Assembly (NCBI GenBank): GCA_010015655.1
Contig: ML976657.1
Coordinates: 856,264-920,263 of the forward strand
Direction of reading: 5' to 3'
Length of the DNA: 64,000 nucleotides
From: Bimuria novae-zelandiae CBS 107.79
Lineage: Eukaryota; Ascomycota; Dothideomycetes; Pleosporales; Didymosphaeriaceae
Part shown: one piece after another, positions 11,417 to 24,769 of the stretch
How the letters are laid out: every line of letters starts with the position of its first letter
How positions within the stretch are numbered: the stretch's first letter is position 1
The notes under the pieces: generated by a model
What the model saw: only the letters and a program-made list of their open reading frames with translations
What the model was told of the DNA's origin: nothing
The model's database searches: none
Translations under genes and position numbers: made by a program

Positions 11417-14400
11417 TTATATTAGATTAATACTAACTAATTAACATAACTAGCTCAGCAGACCTAACCCTAATAATATAAGTAATAATAAAATAGATTA
11501 AAATACTATAAGAGACCTTTTAGCAGGCTTAGTAGGCTTAGTAGGAAGCTTTTTAGTAGTCTCTTTAATAGATATAGGCTTAGTATTAAGCTAATATAAA
11601 GGCTTTACGCAAGGAGCTTACTACGCTTAAAAAGTTTATTTACTTTACTAACTCCCCTATGTTAACCTTAGCTAAAGAGTTATTAAAGCCTTCTATAACG
11701 CTATCTAGCGATAGCTTAACAATTATAAAGACGGTGTACTTAAGTAACTAACTACCTAACCCGCCTATGTTTACTAGTAAGAGGAAGGACCTACCTCTAT
11801 TTATTTCTTAATTATATATGAAGCTAGAGGGTAATATTAACTAATACTTAACTAAACGCGCTAAACTAATATACGCGCACTTATAACTTAACTATAACTT
11901 TATAACGCTTATAGATCTGCTAATAGGATCTAATATAGCTATTATAGAGAAGCTAATCGCCTTCCTCCGCGCTACGTACGACAATCTAAATAGAACGCTA
12001 TCTACCTAGAGCAAGCTAGATAACCTTAAGTAAGAAAAGCGCCTTTTCCTTAGGTACTTTACTAAATTTTAATACCTTATAGTAGATACTAATCTAAATA
12101 AGGAAGCGTAGATTAATATCTTACGCTACTTACTATTTAATAACCTTTAACACGTAATAGTAAGAGCTAAAATTCTATTTAATATTAATAAATACACTAA
12201 CCTAATTACGTAATATAATAACGACCTCTAATATCTGCCTACCCGCCCGATCCACTAATTAAACTACACGTATAAGGACACAACTCTAAGATAGTAGCTT
12301 AACCTAAATATAATAGAGATTAATATATTATCGCGCGCGATTCTATTAGCGTAGAATAAGGACTAATACTAATAAAAAGGACTGTGCTTTACATGCAGCG
12401 CCTATAGACATATAGCTAAGGAGTGCCCTAAGAAGACATAAATACAGACTATAGATCAAAAGGACTCTCTAGGTCGATACGCGTTGTTACTTAGATTAGA
12501 TATATTATTAGGTATAAGCTCCCGCTCCCTATCTTAATTGCGCTTGCAATAATAACGCTTATTATAAGGAAAAGTATAGTCTTAGAGATAAGTTACTTAA
12601 TAGGACTACGCTAAATATAAGTCTTAATAAATTTATAGACTTATTTATTAGGTAGAACCTAGGAAATATAGATTAATATCTCTTATATAATCTAGTAAGG
12701 TAGCGCTAAACAATTAGTAATTACTTTAATTAATACTAGAGCTATAAGATATAGGTTTATCTATTAAAACTTTACGCATAACTTAAAACTACCTCTATAG
12801 TTATTATCCTTTATTATATAGCCTACTAGATTTAATAGATAATAACTTAATAATAGATAAATTACGTATATAGCTAGTGTACGTCTTCTTTATTAAAACT
12901 ATAAAGAGTAGATTAAGCTCTACGTAATAACTACTAGTTAGCACTAGATAATTCTTAGATAACTTTAGATATATAAGTATTAAGTAAGGCTAAATTATAA
13001 TATAAAATAACTAAAATTTATAGTTAGACGCTGCTAGGACTACTATATATATAAAGGTAGTAACTTTAGCGCTAGATTAGAAAGCTCCTCTACTATAAAA
13101 AGCGATAATATAACTAGTAATAGTAAAGCGTAAAGAACCCCTCCGCTCTAGATTTAAAAGCTTACTTTAATATAAAAAGCGCGACACGATAACTAGCGTA
13201 AATTACTATACTATTAGTTATAAAAGTAAGAGCTAACGCCTATTAGTAGCCTTAACAAAGCTCCTATAATTAATAGTCTAGAGGAATTACCTTAGGGTAA
13301 TGCGTTAGATAATAACGCACCTTATGCTATTGCCTTATAGCTTAATATATATGCAATACAAGTAGCGCCCCTAATAAGTCTAACGAGAAAACTAGGACAT
13401 GAGATCTATACTATATTAATAGCAGACATCGATAAGGCGCTAGCGGAGAAGAAGGATATCGACCTAGCTACTAAGGTGCCGCCTAAGTATTACGACCTGC
13501 TATATATGTTCTCGCGGAAGGAAGCAGATAGACTGCCTAAACACTAGCTATATAATTTAAAGATTAAACTTTAAGGTAGTAAGTAGCCTAGATTTAGACC
13601 ACTGTATAGTATGTCTTAAGATAAACTAAAAGTACTAAGGAAGTACCTTACTAAACACTTTACTACGGGCTTTATACGCGCTAGCAAGTCCCCTATAGCT
13701 TTACTAATAATCTTTATAAAGAAGCTGGGTAGAGGACTATAATTCTATATAGACTATAAAGTATTAAACGCGCTAACTATTAAGAACTAATACTCTATTT
13801 CTTTACTTTAAGAAACACTAAACCGCCTAAGCAAGGCTAAGTACTATATAAAGTTTAATATTATTACTACTTTTAATAAACTATAAGTAGTAAAGGGAGA
13901 TAAATAGCTAACTGCCTTTTGCACGAGATATAGGCTATTTAAATACTTTATAATGCCCTTTAGACTGGCTAACGCCCTAAGTACTTTCTAGCACTACGTT
14001 AATAATACGCTATAACCCTATTTAGACGTATTCTATATAGCATATATTAACGATATCTTAATATATAGCGAATTACTCTTAAAGTACTACTAGCACGTAC
14101 GCATAGTGCTAAAAGCTATAAAAGAAGTAGGCTTATAACTTAATGTTAATAAGTGCGAGTTCTATTAGACTTAAGTTATATACCTTAGATACGTAATTAC
14201 CACGAAGAGTATCTAGGTAGATCTAAAGAAGGTAGAAGCGATATAAGATTAAAAATACCTAAAGAATATAAAGGATATAAGAGCCTTTTTAGGCTTTATA
14301 AACTTCTATTACTAATTTATACCTAATTTTTTAAAACTAGCTTTACTACTAGTAAATTTTATAAAAAAAAATTTAAATATTCTATTTTAGTAACGCTTAT

Positions 14401-16528
14401 AAGAACGCGTTTAATTAGCTAAAAGCTACCTTTATAAGTACTTTTATACTTTACTACTTTAATCTAAAACTACTAATTATAGTAAAGGCCAACGCCTTTA
14501 ACTACGTAATAGCTAGAGTACTATCCTAGAAGGATAAGGATAAAGAACTATAATTAGTTATTTACTACTTTAGGAGGATAAACCTTGCTAAAGGTAACTA
14601 TAAGATATATAATAAGGAGCTACTTGCAATCGTACGCTATTTTAAATAATAAAAACCTAAATTAGAAGGCGCTGCCTTTCCTATTAAAGTGTTAAGTAAT
14701 TATAAGAATCTATAGTACTTTGTAATAACTAAGTAGCTAAGCTATAGATAAGCTTGCTAATTAGAATACCTATTACGATTTTAATTTATAATTACCTATT
14801 ATTTTAATAAGTAAGGTGGGAAGCAAGACGCGCTCACGCGATAATTATAGGACGTCTTAGTATAGAAAGAAGCATAAGTAGCTTATAATTAAATGCCACT
14901 ATGCCTAAAGCTATTTAATTTTACTATAGATCTATATTTATTAATTATAAATAGGACGATTGCGCAGATTATTAATAATAAATATCTAAATAATAAGCTA
15001 ATTACTAAGACGTTATAGCTCCTATAAAGCGGAGCTTAGAGATTAAAAAAAGTTATACTTAGTAAATATAAAATTAGAAATAATTATATATACTATCGCG
15101 ATTATATAATAATACCTAATTATAACGAGCTTAAGATTAAGCTCCTGCGCCACGCACATGACTCACTTGTGGGCGGCCACCTAGGTAGAGGCAAGACACT
15201 CGAGATACTACAGCGAGAGTACTACTGGCTGAAGATGTTTAAGATAATTAAGCAATACGTCGCCTGCTGCTACACCTGCCGCAAAGTAAAGTCGTCTAGA
15301 GACAAGTACTATAGCCTACTAAAGCCTCTGCCTATTGCAGAACAACGCTAGCAACATATCTCTGTAGACTTTATAATAGATCTGCCAGAGTTAAGAGGAT
15401 ACACGAATATTATAGTAGTAGTTAACTAATTAAGTAAGTATAGATACCTAATCCCTTATAAGGAAATAACTGCGCTAGAGATAGCGTAACTTTTCTTATA
15501 ATATATATAAATTAATTAAGGACTACCTACTATAATAGTTTTTAATAGAGGTAGCTAGTTTATCTTAACGTTCTAGACTAAGCTTTATAATAGATTAAAG
15601 ATTACAGCGCTGCTATCCTTAGCATATTACTTAGAAACAGATAGATAGATAGAAAATATAAACATAGTAATAGAGTAAGTACTACGCGCGTACACTAGCT
15701 ACGCGTAAGATAATTAAGTAGATTAACTACCTATTATATAGTTTAAGGCTAATAATATAGTATTAAAGTTAATATAGGCGTTGCCCTTCTTAATTTATTA
15801 TAAATAGAATTTTTATATAGGATTTAAACAGCCTATTATAGCACTTTAGCCTTACTAATAAAAGCTTAACGCGGCTACTACTAATTATATAGTAAATAAA
15901 ATAAAAGATATAATAGATCTTATTTGCAAGGAACTAACCTAGACGTAAGTCTTATACTAAGAGTATATAAACTATTTATAATAACTAGCACTTGCCTATT
16001 AAATAGGTAATTATATTTAGCTAGACGCACGAAACTTAAGAACATAATAATACTTTAAGAAGCCTAATTAGAAAAATATAAACTTATATAAAATTAGCGC
16101 GATAGTCTCTTCGCACGCCTACTAACTAGAGCTACCTAAATTAATAAAGATACACCCCGTGTTCTATGTGAACCTACTCCGGCCAGCAGAGCCAGATAGC
16201 ACCTATCTGCCAGGACAGCAGGTAGAGCTACCCGAACTAGTAATAGTCAACGCAGAACTAGAGTATTACGTTAAGAAGATAGTTAACCTCCGCTTTAATT
16301 AACGCTAGAGAAGACACGAATACTAAGTTAAATAGACTAAATATAATAACTTAATTTAGAAGCTAGTAATTAACTTTACTAATACTATCGCTGTAAAGGA
16401 GTACTACTAAAAGTACCTTAATAAAGAGGACTCTAACAGATAGATTAAATAACTGTCTAAAATAATATTAAACTAGACACCTATATAGATCCTCGCAAGC
16501 TTAGACTATAAGAGAGGGAAGGACCTAA

Positions 16529-16847
16529 TATCACGATAATCCTAGAGGCTACCTAATAAGCATAGATATACTACTAATAGTAGTATATCCTAGAGATGTC
16601 GCGCGCTAGCAGCTAGCTAATAAATTAGTAGACGGGTAACCTGTCTGCTAGCTAATTAGTTAAAATATAGCGCTAGCTACCCTTAGCAAGGGCGCGCGAC
16701 GAAGCGAAAAGATAAATCTATATTAGTTAAGGGGGAGAGGACCTTTTCTCCTTATCTAACGTCTTGTACCTACACGTAGATACCGAACGCAGTATATTAA
16801 TCTAGCCTACCTAGGCCTTAGACATCTTGCTCGTTGCTCTCGTGACA
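16529..16847 (+). repeat. 3' LTR of element B
   Basis: 319 bp ending CTCTCGTGACA. It differs from the 5' copy essentially only by C/T and G/A transitions, with the mutated positions concentrated in its left (inner) half. Confidence 0.9.
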
Positions 16848-17585
16848 TATCCTAATATTCTTTAAGCAGGAAAAGAATTATATGCAATACGTATAAATAG
16901 TACTATAAGTACTAAATAATACTAACTTATAATTAAAACTTAAGAAATGCAAATTCTATATTATGAAACTAAAGTTCCTAAGATATATTATTAACACTAA
17001 AGGCATTAAAGTAAGCCTTTTAAAAATTAAAAAGGTAAAGAAATAAAAATTACTTACTAATTTTAAAAAGGTATAGGGCTTCCTTAGATTTATTAAATTT
17101 AATAGATAATTTATTACGGACTACTTAAGAATTACGCTACTACTTACAAACTTTATAAAAAAGGATAGACCCTTTAACTAGATGAAAAAATGCAAACAAG
17201 TATTCCAAACACTATAAGAAGCTTATATTACACTACTAGTTCTTATATATTTCTAAGATAATAAACTATTGTGTATTAAAACAGACGTAAGCGACTTGGC
17301 GGTTAGAGCATATGCAAAACAAGAAAAGAATAGCAAGTAGCACCTAATTACATACTACGCACACAAGTTCACACTAGAGGAATTATAGTATAAAGTATAT
17401 AATAAAGAACTACTTGCGATAGTAAAAGCTATTAAACACTAAAGGATCTACGCACATAGCTATTTAGAACTTATAATTTTTATAGACTATAAGAACCTTA
17501 CACGCTTTATAACTATAAAAAAAACTAACCTAATAATAAGTAAGATAGTTAGAGACGCTAAGATAATATAAATTTAAGATTATAT

Positions 17586-17758
17586 TGTCACGAGTCGTAG
17601 GTCGAGGGCCCTCGACGGCCCTAGTCCGCTCTAGACCGGCGCTATCCGGGCCTTCCGCCTATCTACTTCCCTCGCCGCAGCCCTTCTCTTCCCTCTCTAA
17701 GGGATCGCCTTAGTACTGTGGATAGACTAAGTCGCCCGTAGTCAGGGCGCTTTTTATA
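17586..17758 (+). repeat. 5' LTR of element C
   Basis: 173 bp, TGTCACGAGTCG to TTTTTATA. Contains the perfect palindrome gtcgagggccctcgac at 17601-17616. Differs from the 3' copy at three transition positions that I can see. Confidence 0.88.
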
Positions 17759-20700
17759 ATACGATCCCTTACCCCCTTATATCTAATTTACCTGTATAAT
17801 GGAATCGACACGAAGAGTTACCCGCTAGACCTTAAAGATAGCAGGAGACCCTTAAAGCAGGTTACTACCTACAGGACCCTCTAAATAAGAGCCTTTAATA
17901 GTTATAACGCCTATAGAAGACCTAACGACACCTATAAACTTAGAAAAAGACCTCCCTACTATTATAAGTAGTAATAATAACTAATAATTAGAGGAAGTTA
18001 CCCTCTAAGAATGCCTAGGCGTGCTATAGCTCTAATAACGTATCTAGGAACTAGAGGCCTCCCTAATAGTAAAGCGTTACTAATCTAAAGGCAAGACCCT
18101 AGTTAAGAATAAGATAATAACTACTAGCATCTCTAATAACTCCCTAAAGCCTAAGGAGGGTCACGGCAACCCAGACAAGACTAAAGATATAAGTAATAAC
18201 CTATTAAGTAATAGCTTAACGGAGGACGCGTCCTTAAGCTTAAATAATACTAGTTAAGACTAATCTAGGGCCTTTAGAAGCATCTAACGCCCGCGAAAGA
18301 AGGATAGACAAGGCCAGATCCGCACTAGCCACGATAAAGAACGTTAGATTTAAATAGTGGCTACTACTTTAGACGCATAGCTACTAAAGCTGCTAAAACC
18401 CCCTTAATTTAAGGGTAAAGGTTGCAAGGAACTAAACTTATAGAAAAGGGCCTATAAGGACTATATTAACTTCTTACCTACTTTTAAAACTAATAAAGCG
18501 CAGGTTAGGTTCGCAGTAAGATACTTAGGAGATATATAACGTAACTACTAAAACTAAATAGTCGCTAAGATCCTAGAGCGGAAGCGACACAGGAAAGTTA
18601 CCTAGGACCTTTTATAGCAGACTATAGTGGACTCCCTAGAATTAGCCTAGGAGCGAAAGAGTGCCGCTCGCTAAAGGATTAAGGTAGCTAAATAAGGCAA
18701 GAAGACCCCCACAGAACTCCTTAACTACCTTAAGGACTAATAGGAGGAATGCGACCTAGAGAAGGCCTTAAATAATAATAATAAAGACTATATTAATAAC
18801 TTCTACACGGCACTAGATAAGAAAATTTAAAAACACCTTAAATAGTAGCCACGCGAATAGAAGAGCCTCTTTTACTTAGAAGTAAAAGTAAATATATATT
18901 AGTAAGCGTTAAAACCTTATAAGTTAAGGAAACAACGCACACACGATATTAATAATAACTTCTTTAATAAGCCAGCTAACGAAAGGCGCGATTAAAAGCA
19001 ATCTAGGTTAAATAACATAAAACTATACTAGAGACGCCACGATAGCGATCGTCGCGATAAGGACGGCAAGAAGAAGGCTTAGGCAGTAGAGGATAGGGAC
19101 AAGGACTAATACTTCTATTACCACGAACTAGGCTATTATAAGGCGTCCTGTTCAAAGTACAAGGCCAAGGCGGGGAAAGACAAGCTGTAGACTAAGAGGC
19201 CTAATAGTCTATAGGCAAGGTTAACTATAATAAGGGTTAATAATAACTAGTTATAGTTATAAGGACCCCTAAGGATAGGAGCGGTGGCTTACTAATCGCG
19301 CTAGACAGTAAAGTACAGCACGAGGGCAACTAATAACAGATTAAAGCCTTAGTAGACTATAAAGCTAAAGCGAATTTTATTAGTAGCAATTTAATAAAGT
19401 GGTTAGGGGTTGCGGTAATAATAATAAATGGCAAACGCTACGTGGCGCTAAACAGACAAGACTTAGGCGTTCTAGGCCAGGCGAAGCTCCCCTACACTAT
19501 TATAGATAGTCGCGGTAAAACTAAGAGCGATAGTTACCTGTTTATAGTTAATAACATTAGTAGATTTAACATAGTCCTAAGAATGCCCTAGCTAGCAGAA
19601 TAGAACCCTATTATAAACTTCTATAACAAGACCATCTGCTTCGCCTATGGGAAGCGCAAATAGACTAAGATCTCTACTAAATTAATAGAAGAGTTCGCCA
19701 GCACGGCTAAAGATATAGCAAATAACTATTTTATTATATATGCCACCCTAAAGGACACATTAGGAGGCCCACCCGGGACGCTACCTAAAGAATACTAGGG
19801 ATAGTAGGAGGAAGCCTTTTCTAAAGAAGCCACGAGCATCCTTACTAACCATAGCCCCCACGAGATAAAAATCAATATTAAGGAAGGTAAGGAAGTGCCT
19901 TTTAGACCACTCTATAGTCTATTAGAGTTAGAGTCGGCAGTTCTGCGCGACTATATCTAAAAGAACCTTAAATAAAGCTTTATTTAATTATCGCAATTAA
20001 GCGCCGGGGCACTAATTCTTTTCGTAAAGAAAAAGAATAGAGGCCTCCGCCTCTACGTTAACTACAGGGGACTAAATGCAGTTACAATAAAGAACTAATA
20101 CCTACTTCCCTTAATATAGAAATTCCTTAACTAACTAGGGGATGCCTAGATCTACACTAAACTAGACCTAAGAGACGCCTACCACCGCGTCCGAATTAGG
20201 GCAAGAGATAAATAGAAGACAGCCTTCTAAATAAGATACGAATAGTATAAATATATAGTAATACCTTTTAGCTTAATAAACGCGCCTGCGACCTTCTAAA
20301 GCCATATTAACAACACACTATTAGACCTTCTCAACATCTACTATATTGTGTACCTTGACGATATCCTTATCTACTCTAAGATAAAGGAGGAACACATCTA
20401 GCACGTTTAGACAGTGCTAGAACGCCTTATTAAACGCTAGCTATACGCCAAACTATCTAAATACAAATTCCACACACGCAAGGTAGGATACCTAGGCTTT
20501 ATAGTATCCCTAGACAGCGTAGAGATAGAGGAGGACCGCGTCGCCTCTATAAAAAATTAGCCTAAACTAAACTTAGTCTAAGTAGTTAGGATCTTCCTTA
20601 GCTTTACTAACTACTATTAAAGGTTTATAGAAGAATTCTCTTAAGTAGCGGCACCCCTTCACGCCCTAACAAGAAGGCTAAAGGGAGCTACTAAGGGCAG

Positions 20701-23394
20701 ACAGTAATAGAGACTTAAAGAATTAGTTATAATAAGCCTACTAAAGCAGGCTAAGGCCTCCTTTTACTAGCTAAAAGAGAGCTTTATGCGAGGGCCCTTA
20801 CTAGCCTACTTTAACCCTAAAAGACCCTTAAGAGTAGAAACTAACGCTTTAGGTTTCGCGATCTCGGGTATCTTAAGCTAACCGCAACTAGACAAATATA
20901 AGAAGCTATAATAGCACCTAGTTACTTTTTATTCGCGTAAGATAAACTAGGTAGAATAAAACTATAACACGCATAATAGCAAGTTACTAGCAATTATTAA
21001 AGCTTTTAAGTATTAGCAACACTACCTAGAGGGTATTAGTAAGAAAGTTAAGCTTCTAACTAACTATGCTAACCTGTAAGGGTTTATATCTATAAAAGTC
21101 CTAACTAAATAGCAGGCAAGGTGGGCCGAATAGCTCGCGACGTTTAATTTTAAAATTAAATACTATCTAGGAAGAACGAATTCCGCTAATAGACTATTAT
21201 AGAGACCTAACTACAAGTTAGAGGAGGAAACAAGCTTAGGCGGGATAGGCAGTTTCTAGTAGAGACTCCTTAAGGCCTTACAGCACAAGTTATAGCTAAA
21301 AGGCGACGCTTTGGATAAAGCAGGCGTGGTAAGCAGCCTATAGCTACTAAAGTAAATAAGAAGCCCTAAACTAGTAGTAGTAATAAGGGTCGCTAGACCT
21401 AGAACGTTAGCGACTAAGGAGGTAGTAGTAAACAATTTAGTAAGCGCTTACTCTATAGTAGAGCTATTAAAGAAAAATAGCTAGGGGGACGAAACTATAA
21501 AATAAATCCTCTAGTACCTCTAAGGGCCAGAGATGGCAAAGCCGGAATAGCTAAAGCGCTAGATAATTGGACCGGCCAACCTATTATAGTACGAGAATAG
21601 GCTATACGTGCCACCTCTAGCGAGGGTACACGTCCTTTAATAATGCCACGATAACCCCCTCGCGGGCTATTTTAGCTTTACTAGGACCTTAGAGCTAGTG
21701 CTATAAGAGTTCTAGTAGCCTAGTATCTAATAATACATAAAGGACTACGTCTAGACCTGCCAAGCGTGCTCTAGGGCAAAACCTGTCTAATACATAACGC
21801 ACGGCCAACTTAATAGCCTACTAGTCCTAAGGGGCATCTAGGAGAACATTACTATAAATATAGTAATAGATCTACCTAAGAGTAAATTTAGAGCCTATCG
21901 TTATAATAGCATCCTAGTAGTTATTAACTAGTTTTCCAAGATGGCACACTACATCCCCACGCGAAAGAATCTAAAGGTAGTAAAGCTAGCTAAGGTCTTT
22001 AAGAAAGAGGTTCTACGCCTACACGGCCCTTTAAAGTTAATAGTTACAGACAGAGGCAGCCTATTTATATCGGCTTATTAGAGTACCTTTACTTAATATT
22101 TAAGAACTAAGCAACTCCTCTCTACTACCTTCTACTTGTAGATAGACAGATAGACAGAACGATAGAACCAAACGCTTAAATAGTACCTTTAAGTGTTCTA
22201 TAACTACGAATAATCTAATTAGGCGGACCTTCTATCCAAAGCAGAATATTTATATAATAATAGCATCTATAGCTCTACAGGAGTGTCGCTATTTATTACA
22301 GTGTATGGCCTAACTCTACTAATAATAGGCCTACCCCGAGAAGTACAGCTGCGCGGGTTGGTACCTACGGTAAGGGCCAGAGCGGTAGTTCTAGCCTAGA
22401 CTAGGGCCTAGATAACCTAAGCGATCCTTAGGGCACAGGCGTACTAGGCGACGTGGTATAATAGGAAGCATAAGGCCCAAACCTTTATAGTAAGAGACAT
22501 GGTATACCTCAACGCCCGCAATATATAGTTAACTAGGCCTAAGAAGAAACTTAACTACAAGTCCTAGGGTCCCTATAAAGTAAAATAGTAAATTAGTTAA
22601 TAGGCATATAAGCTAGAGCTGCTAAAGAACTTTAATATTTACCTAGTGTTCCATGTGTCTCTCCTAAACTAGGCAGCTCTAAAAGGACTACTACAACGAG
22701 AGTAAAGCCCGCCTAAGGTTATTATACTATAAGTAGGGGAGAATATATACCTAATTAAAGGAATTAGATCTAGGGTACTCCAGGACGGAGAATGGCTGTA
22801 TAAAGTTAAGTGAAAAGGATACGATAGCGATAAGAACTAGTAGTTATCTATAGAGGAGATCTCTAAAGGGGCGATAAAGCAGTTCCTAAAGGGCTTAGAC
22901 AAGGAGACTAAAGGTCGCCCTAGATAGGAGCCTAAGAGGCGGGGTCGCCCCCTAGAGAAGGAGGAAGACAGCACTCGATAGTAATTAGTAATAGATTACC
23001 CTAGAGAGTACACTTTATAGGCTGCGAAATACTAGAATAAACAAGGCAAAGGATTCTTAAATAGACTAAAGACTAGAATAAGCTATCTAGGCCTATTCAC
23101 GCCTCTTAGGGCCTAATAGAGGCTTATAAGCCTATTTAGACCGTACCCAACGCGATTATAGCCAACCAAAACCTAATTAAAACCGCCTAAGGGTATAGAA
23201 CGTAAATAAAATCTAGACACCGTTAATAGGGGCAGGAATTCCTAGATCGTACTAAATAACCCTCTTAATTAGTCAGGCGCTTAGACTCGTAGGCTTACTA
23301 AAAAGTCTCTTAACTACCTTTACTTTTAATCTTCTTCTTTACTTCCTCCGCGAGGAAGTCTAACGTGGCTAAAATACTAGCCTTAAACGCTAAC

Positions 23395-24289
23395 TACCCT
23401 AAATTAGTATTAATAACCTAGGATTAGGGTTAAGGATCCTTATTAACTTAGGAGTAACCTTCTTACGCCTAGGGGTAAGAGCACTAGTAGTAACTAGGGA
23501 GGTTAAACTACCCCCCTCTATAGTAGAAGCTTTCCTCTTTCGCTTCTCCTTAATAGAGAGGCCCACCACCAGAATAATCTCCTTAGGAGGCCAGGTGTTA
23601 TAACCTAAGTAGTAGGGGGTTAACAGGTTTCCGCAGAATTTGGATCTGGTGGCCCTATGCGACTTAGTCTAGATAACCCTTAACTACACTAGATAATACT
23701 TATATAATAATATTGCTCTATTCTATCTCTAGTACCTGCGCGGTGGCCTTTACTAATACCTTATTTAATCTAGAAAGGTCGATCTTATCGCATGTGTACG
23801 TATTAATTTAGCTTAAGCGTGGCATAAGGGTAATTAGGGCACTTAATATATTCTCTAAGTTATCTTTAGGTATCTACTACTAATTAGCCTCAAAACCCCT
23901 ATATAACCCTTAAAGCGCCAACTTACCTACTAATAATTCCTACCACCGCCGTAGCAGGCATCGTAGTAGCAGATTAAATCGTAGTCCTTTAAATCTATTA
24001 GGCTAAGATTAATATACACTACCTTAGACTAGACACGACGCATCTCCTTAACCTAAAACTAGTAGAGTTTTATCTTCTTGTAATTAGACTGCTTAAGGCT
24101 ATTTAGGATAATAGGAAGGCAAGTATAGTATAAGTTAATAGTACTAATCGCGCTCGCACGCGCCTTATTAACTAAGGCCTTAAGAATAGCGTTCGCAGTA
24201 CTTATAGTGCTAAATAGCGTAGGTATGTCTAGACAAAGTCTAAAGGTTGCTAAAGAGGGCAGTAGAGAAGTAATAAGTACAAGGACGAC
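23395..24289 (-). pseudogene. Candidate antisense accessory ORF of element C
   Basis: On the strand opposite to gag-pol, a single frame can be followed for about 300 codons between the chromodomain and the 3' LTR. From 24289 to 24062 it is free of stops for 76 codons, which is long for DNA in which RIP has created TAA/TAG everywhere. Further on, the stops in this frame are mostly TAG/TAA at places where TGG or CAA/CAG would be expected before RIP. Readable pieces include KALVNKARASAISTINLYY, VVYINLSLIDLKDYDLICYY and, near the end, the basic KEKRKRKASTIEGG. I recognise no family. A second frame looks plausible in part of the region, so the exact reading is uncertain. Confidence 0.4.
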
Positions 24290-24596
24290 TTAGCAGGCCT
24301 GCACTAGGTTAGTCTACCTTTACGACCCCTAAATTTGGAGCGGCTAGGTACCAAAATAGGGGGCATCTAGGGTCAGGCACCCTAGACTGCTATAGATCGG
24401 CTAGGTTATACTTACGGGTTAGAGAGCCTCCGGGATAAGGTAAGCCGCCGAGTGGAGAGTAAGAACAAGGGTTTTAGGCCTTAGTATAAGCCTAAGATTT
24501 AGCTTACGTTATTAGCTTACGTAATACGTAAGGCCTAATTAGGCTAGTTATTACGTGCTTATTCTCGCAGTTAAGACCCTTAAAGAAAAGAGCCTT

Positions 24597-24769
24597 TGTC
24601 ACGAGTCGTAGGTCGAGGGCCCTCGACGGCCCTAGTCCGCTCTAGACCGGCGCTATCTGGGCCTTCCGCCTATCTACTTCCCTCGCCGCAGCCCTTCTCT
24701 TCCCTCTCTAAGGGATCGCCTTAGTACTGTGGATAGACTGAGTCGCCCGTAGTCAGGGCGCTTTTTACA
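24597..24769 (+). repeat. 3' LTR of element C
   Basis: 173 bp, TGTCACGAGTCG to CTTTTTACA, with the 16-bp palindrome at 24612-24627. Confidence 0.88.

Larger units (their letters stand above)
11098..16847 (+). mobile_element. Chromovirus B: complete-length Ty3/Gypsy element inserted in the RT of element A
   Basis: 5750 bp, flanked by the 5-bp duplication TATCC (11093-11097 and 16848-16852), with 319-bp LTRs at 11098-11416 and 16529-16847. Internal order: gag with a CCHC knuckle (CFTCSAYRHIAKEC, near 12384-12425), a polyprotein junction reading EADRLPKH (near 13525), reverse transcriptase about 13590-14300 with the catalytic box mutated to YIND, RNase H, an integrase with an intact HHCC finger (positions 15157-15351, starting GGHLGRGKTLEILQREYYW), the catalytic core, and a chromodomain near 16260-16420. 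RIP-type stops interrupt nearly every domain. The finger is the longest surviving open stretch. Removing B restores the RT frame of A. Confidence 0.9.
17586..24769 (+). mobile_element. Chromovirus C: Ty3/Gypsy element with short LTRs, inserted in element A
   Basis: 7184 bp between TATAT duplications (17581-17585 and 24770-24774), with 173-bp LTRs. The gag frame opens with the ATG at 17799 (MESTRRVTR). A CCHC knuckle near 19110-19160 has Cys-to-Tyr changes (YFYYHELGYYKASC). The protease region reads ALVDYKAKANFIS. Reverse transcriptase is about 19860-20560 and keeps the catalytic YLDD (near 20350). RNase H and an HHCC-type integrase (HDNPLAGYFSFTRTLELV, near 21650) follow, then a chromodomain near 22780-22910 (EEISKGAIKQFLKGLDKET). 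It is less degraded than A and B. About 1.6 kb separate the chromodomain from the 3' LTR, an unusually long spacer that holds an antisense frame. Confidence 0.88.
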
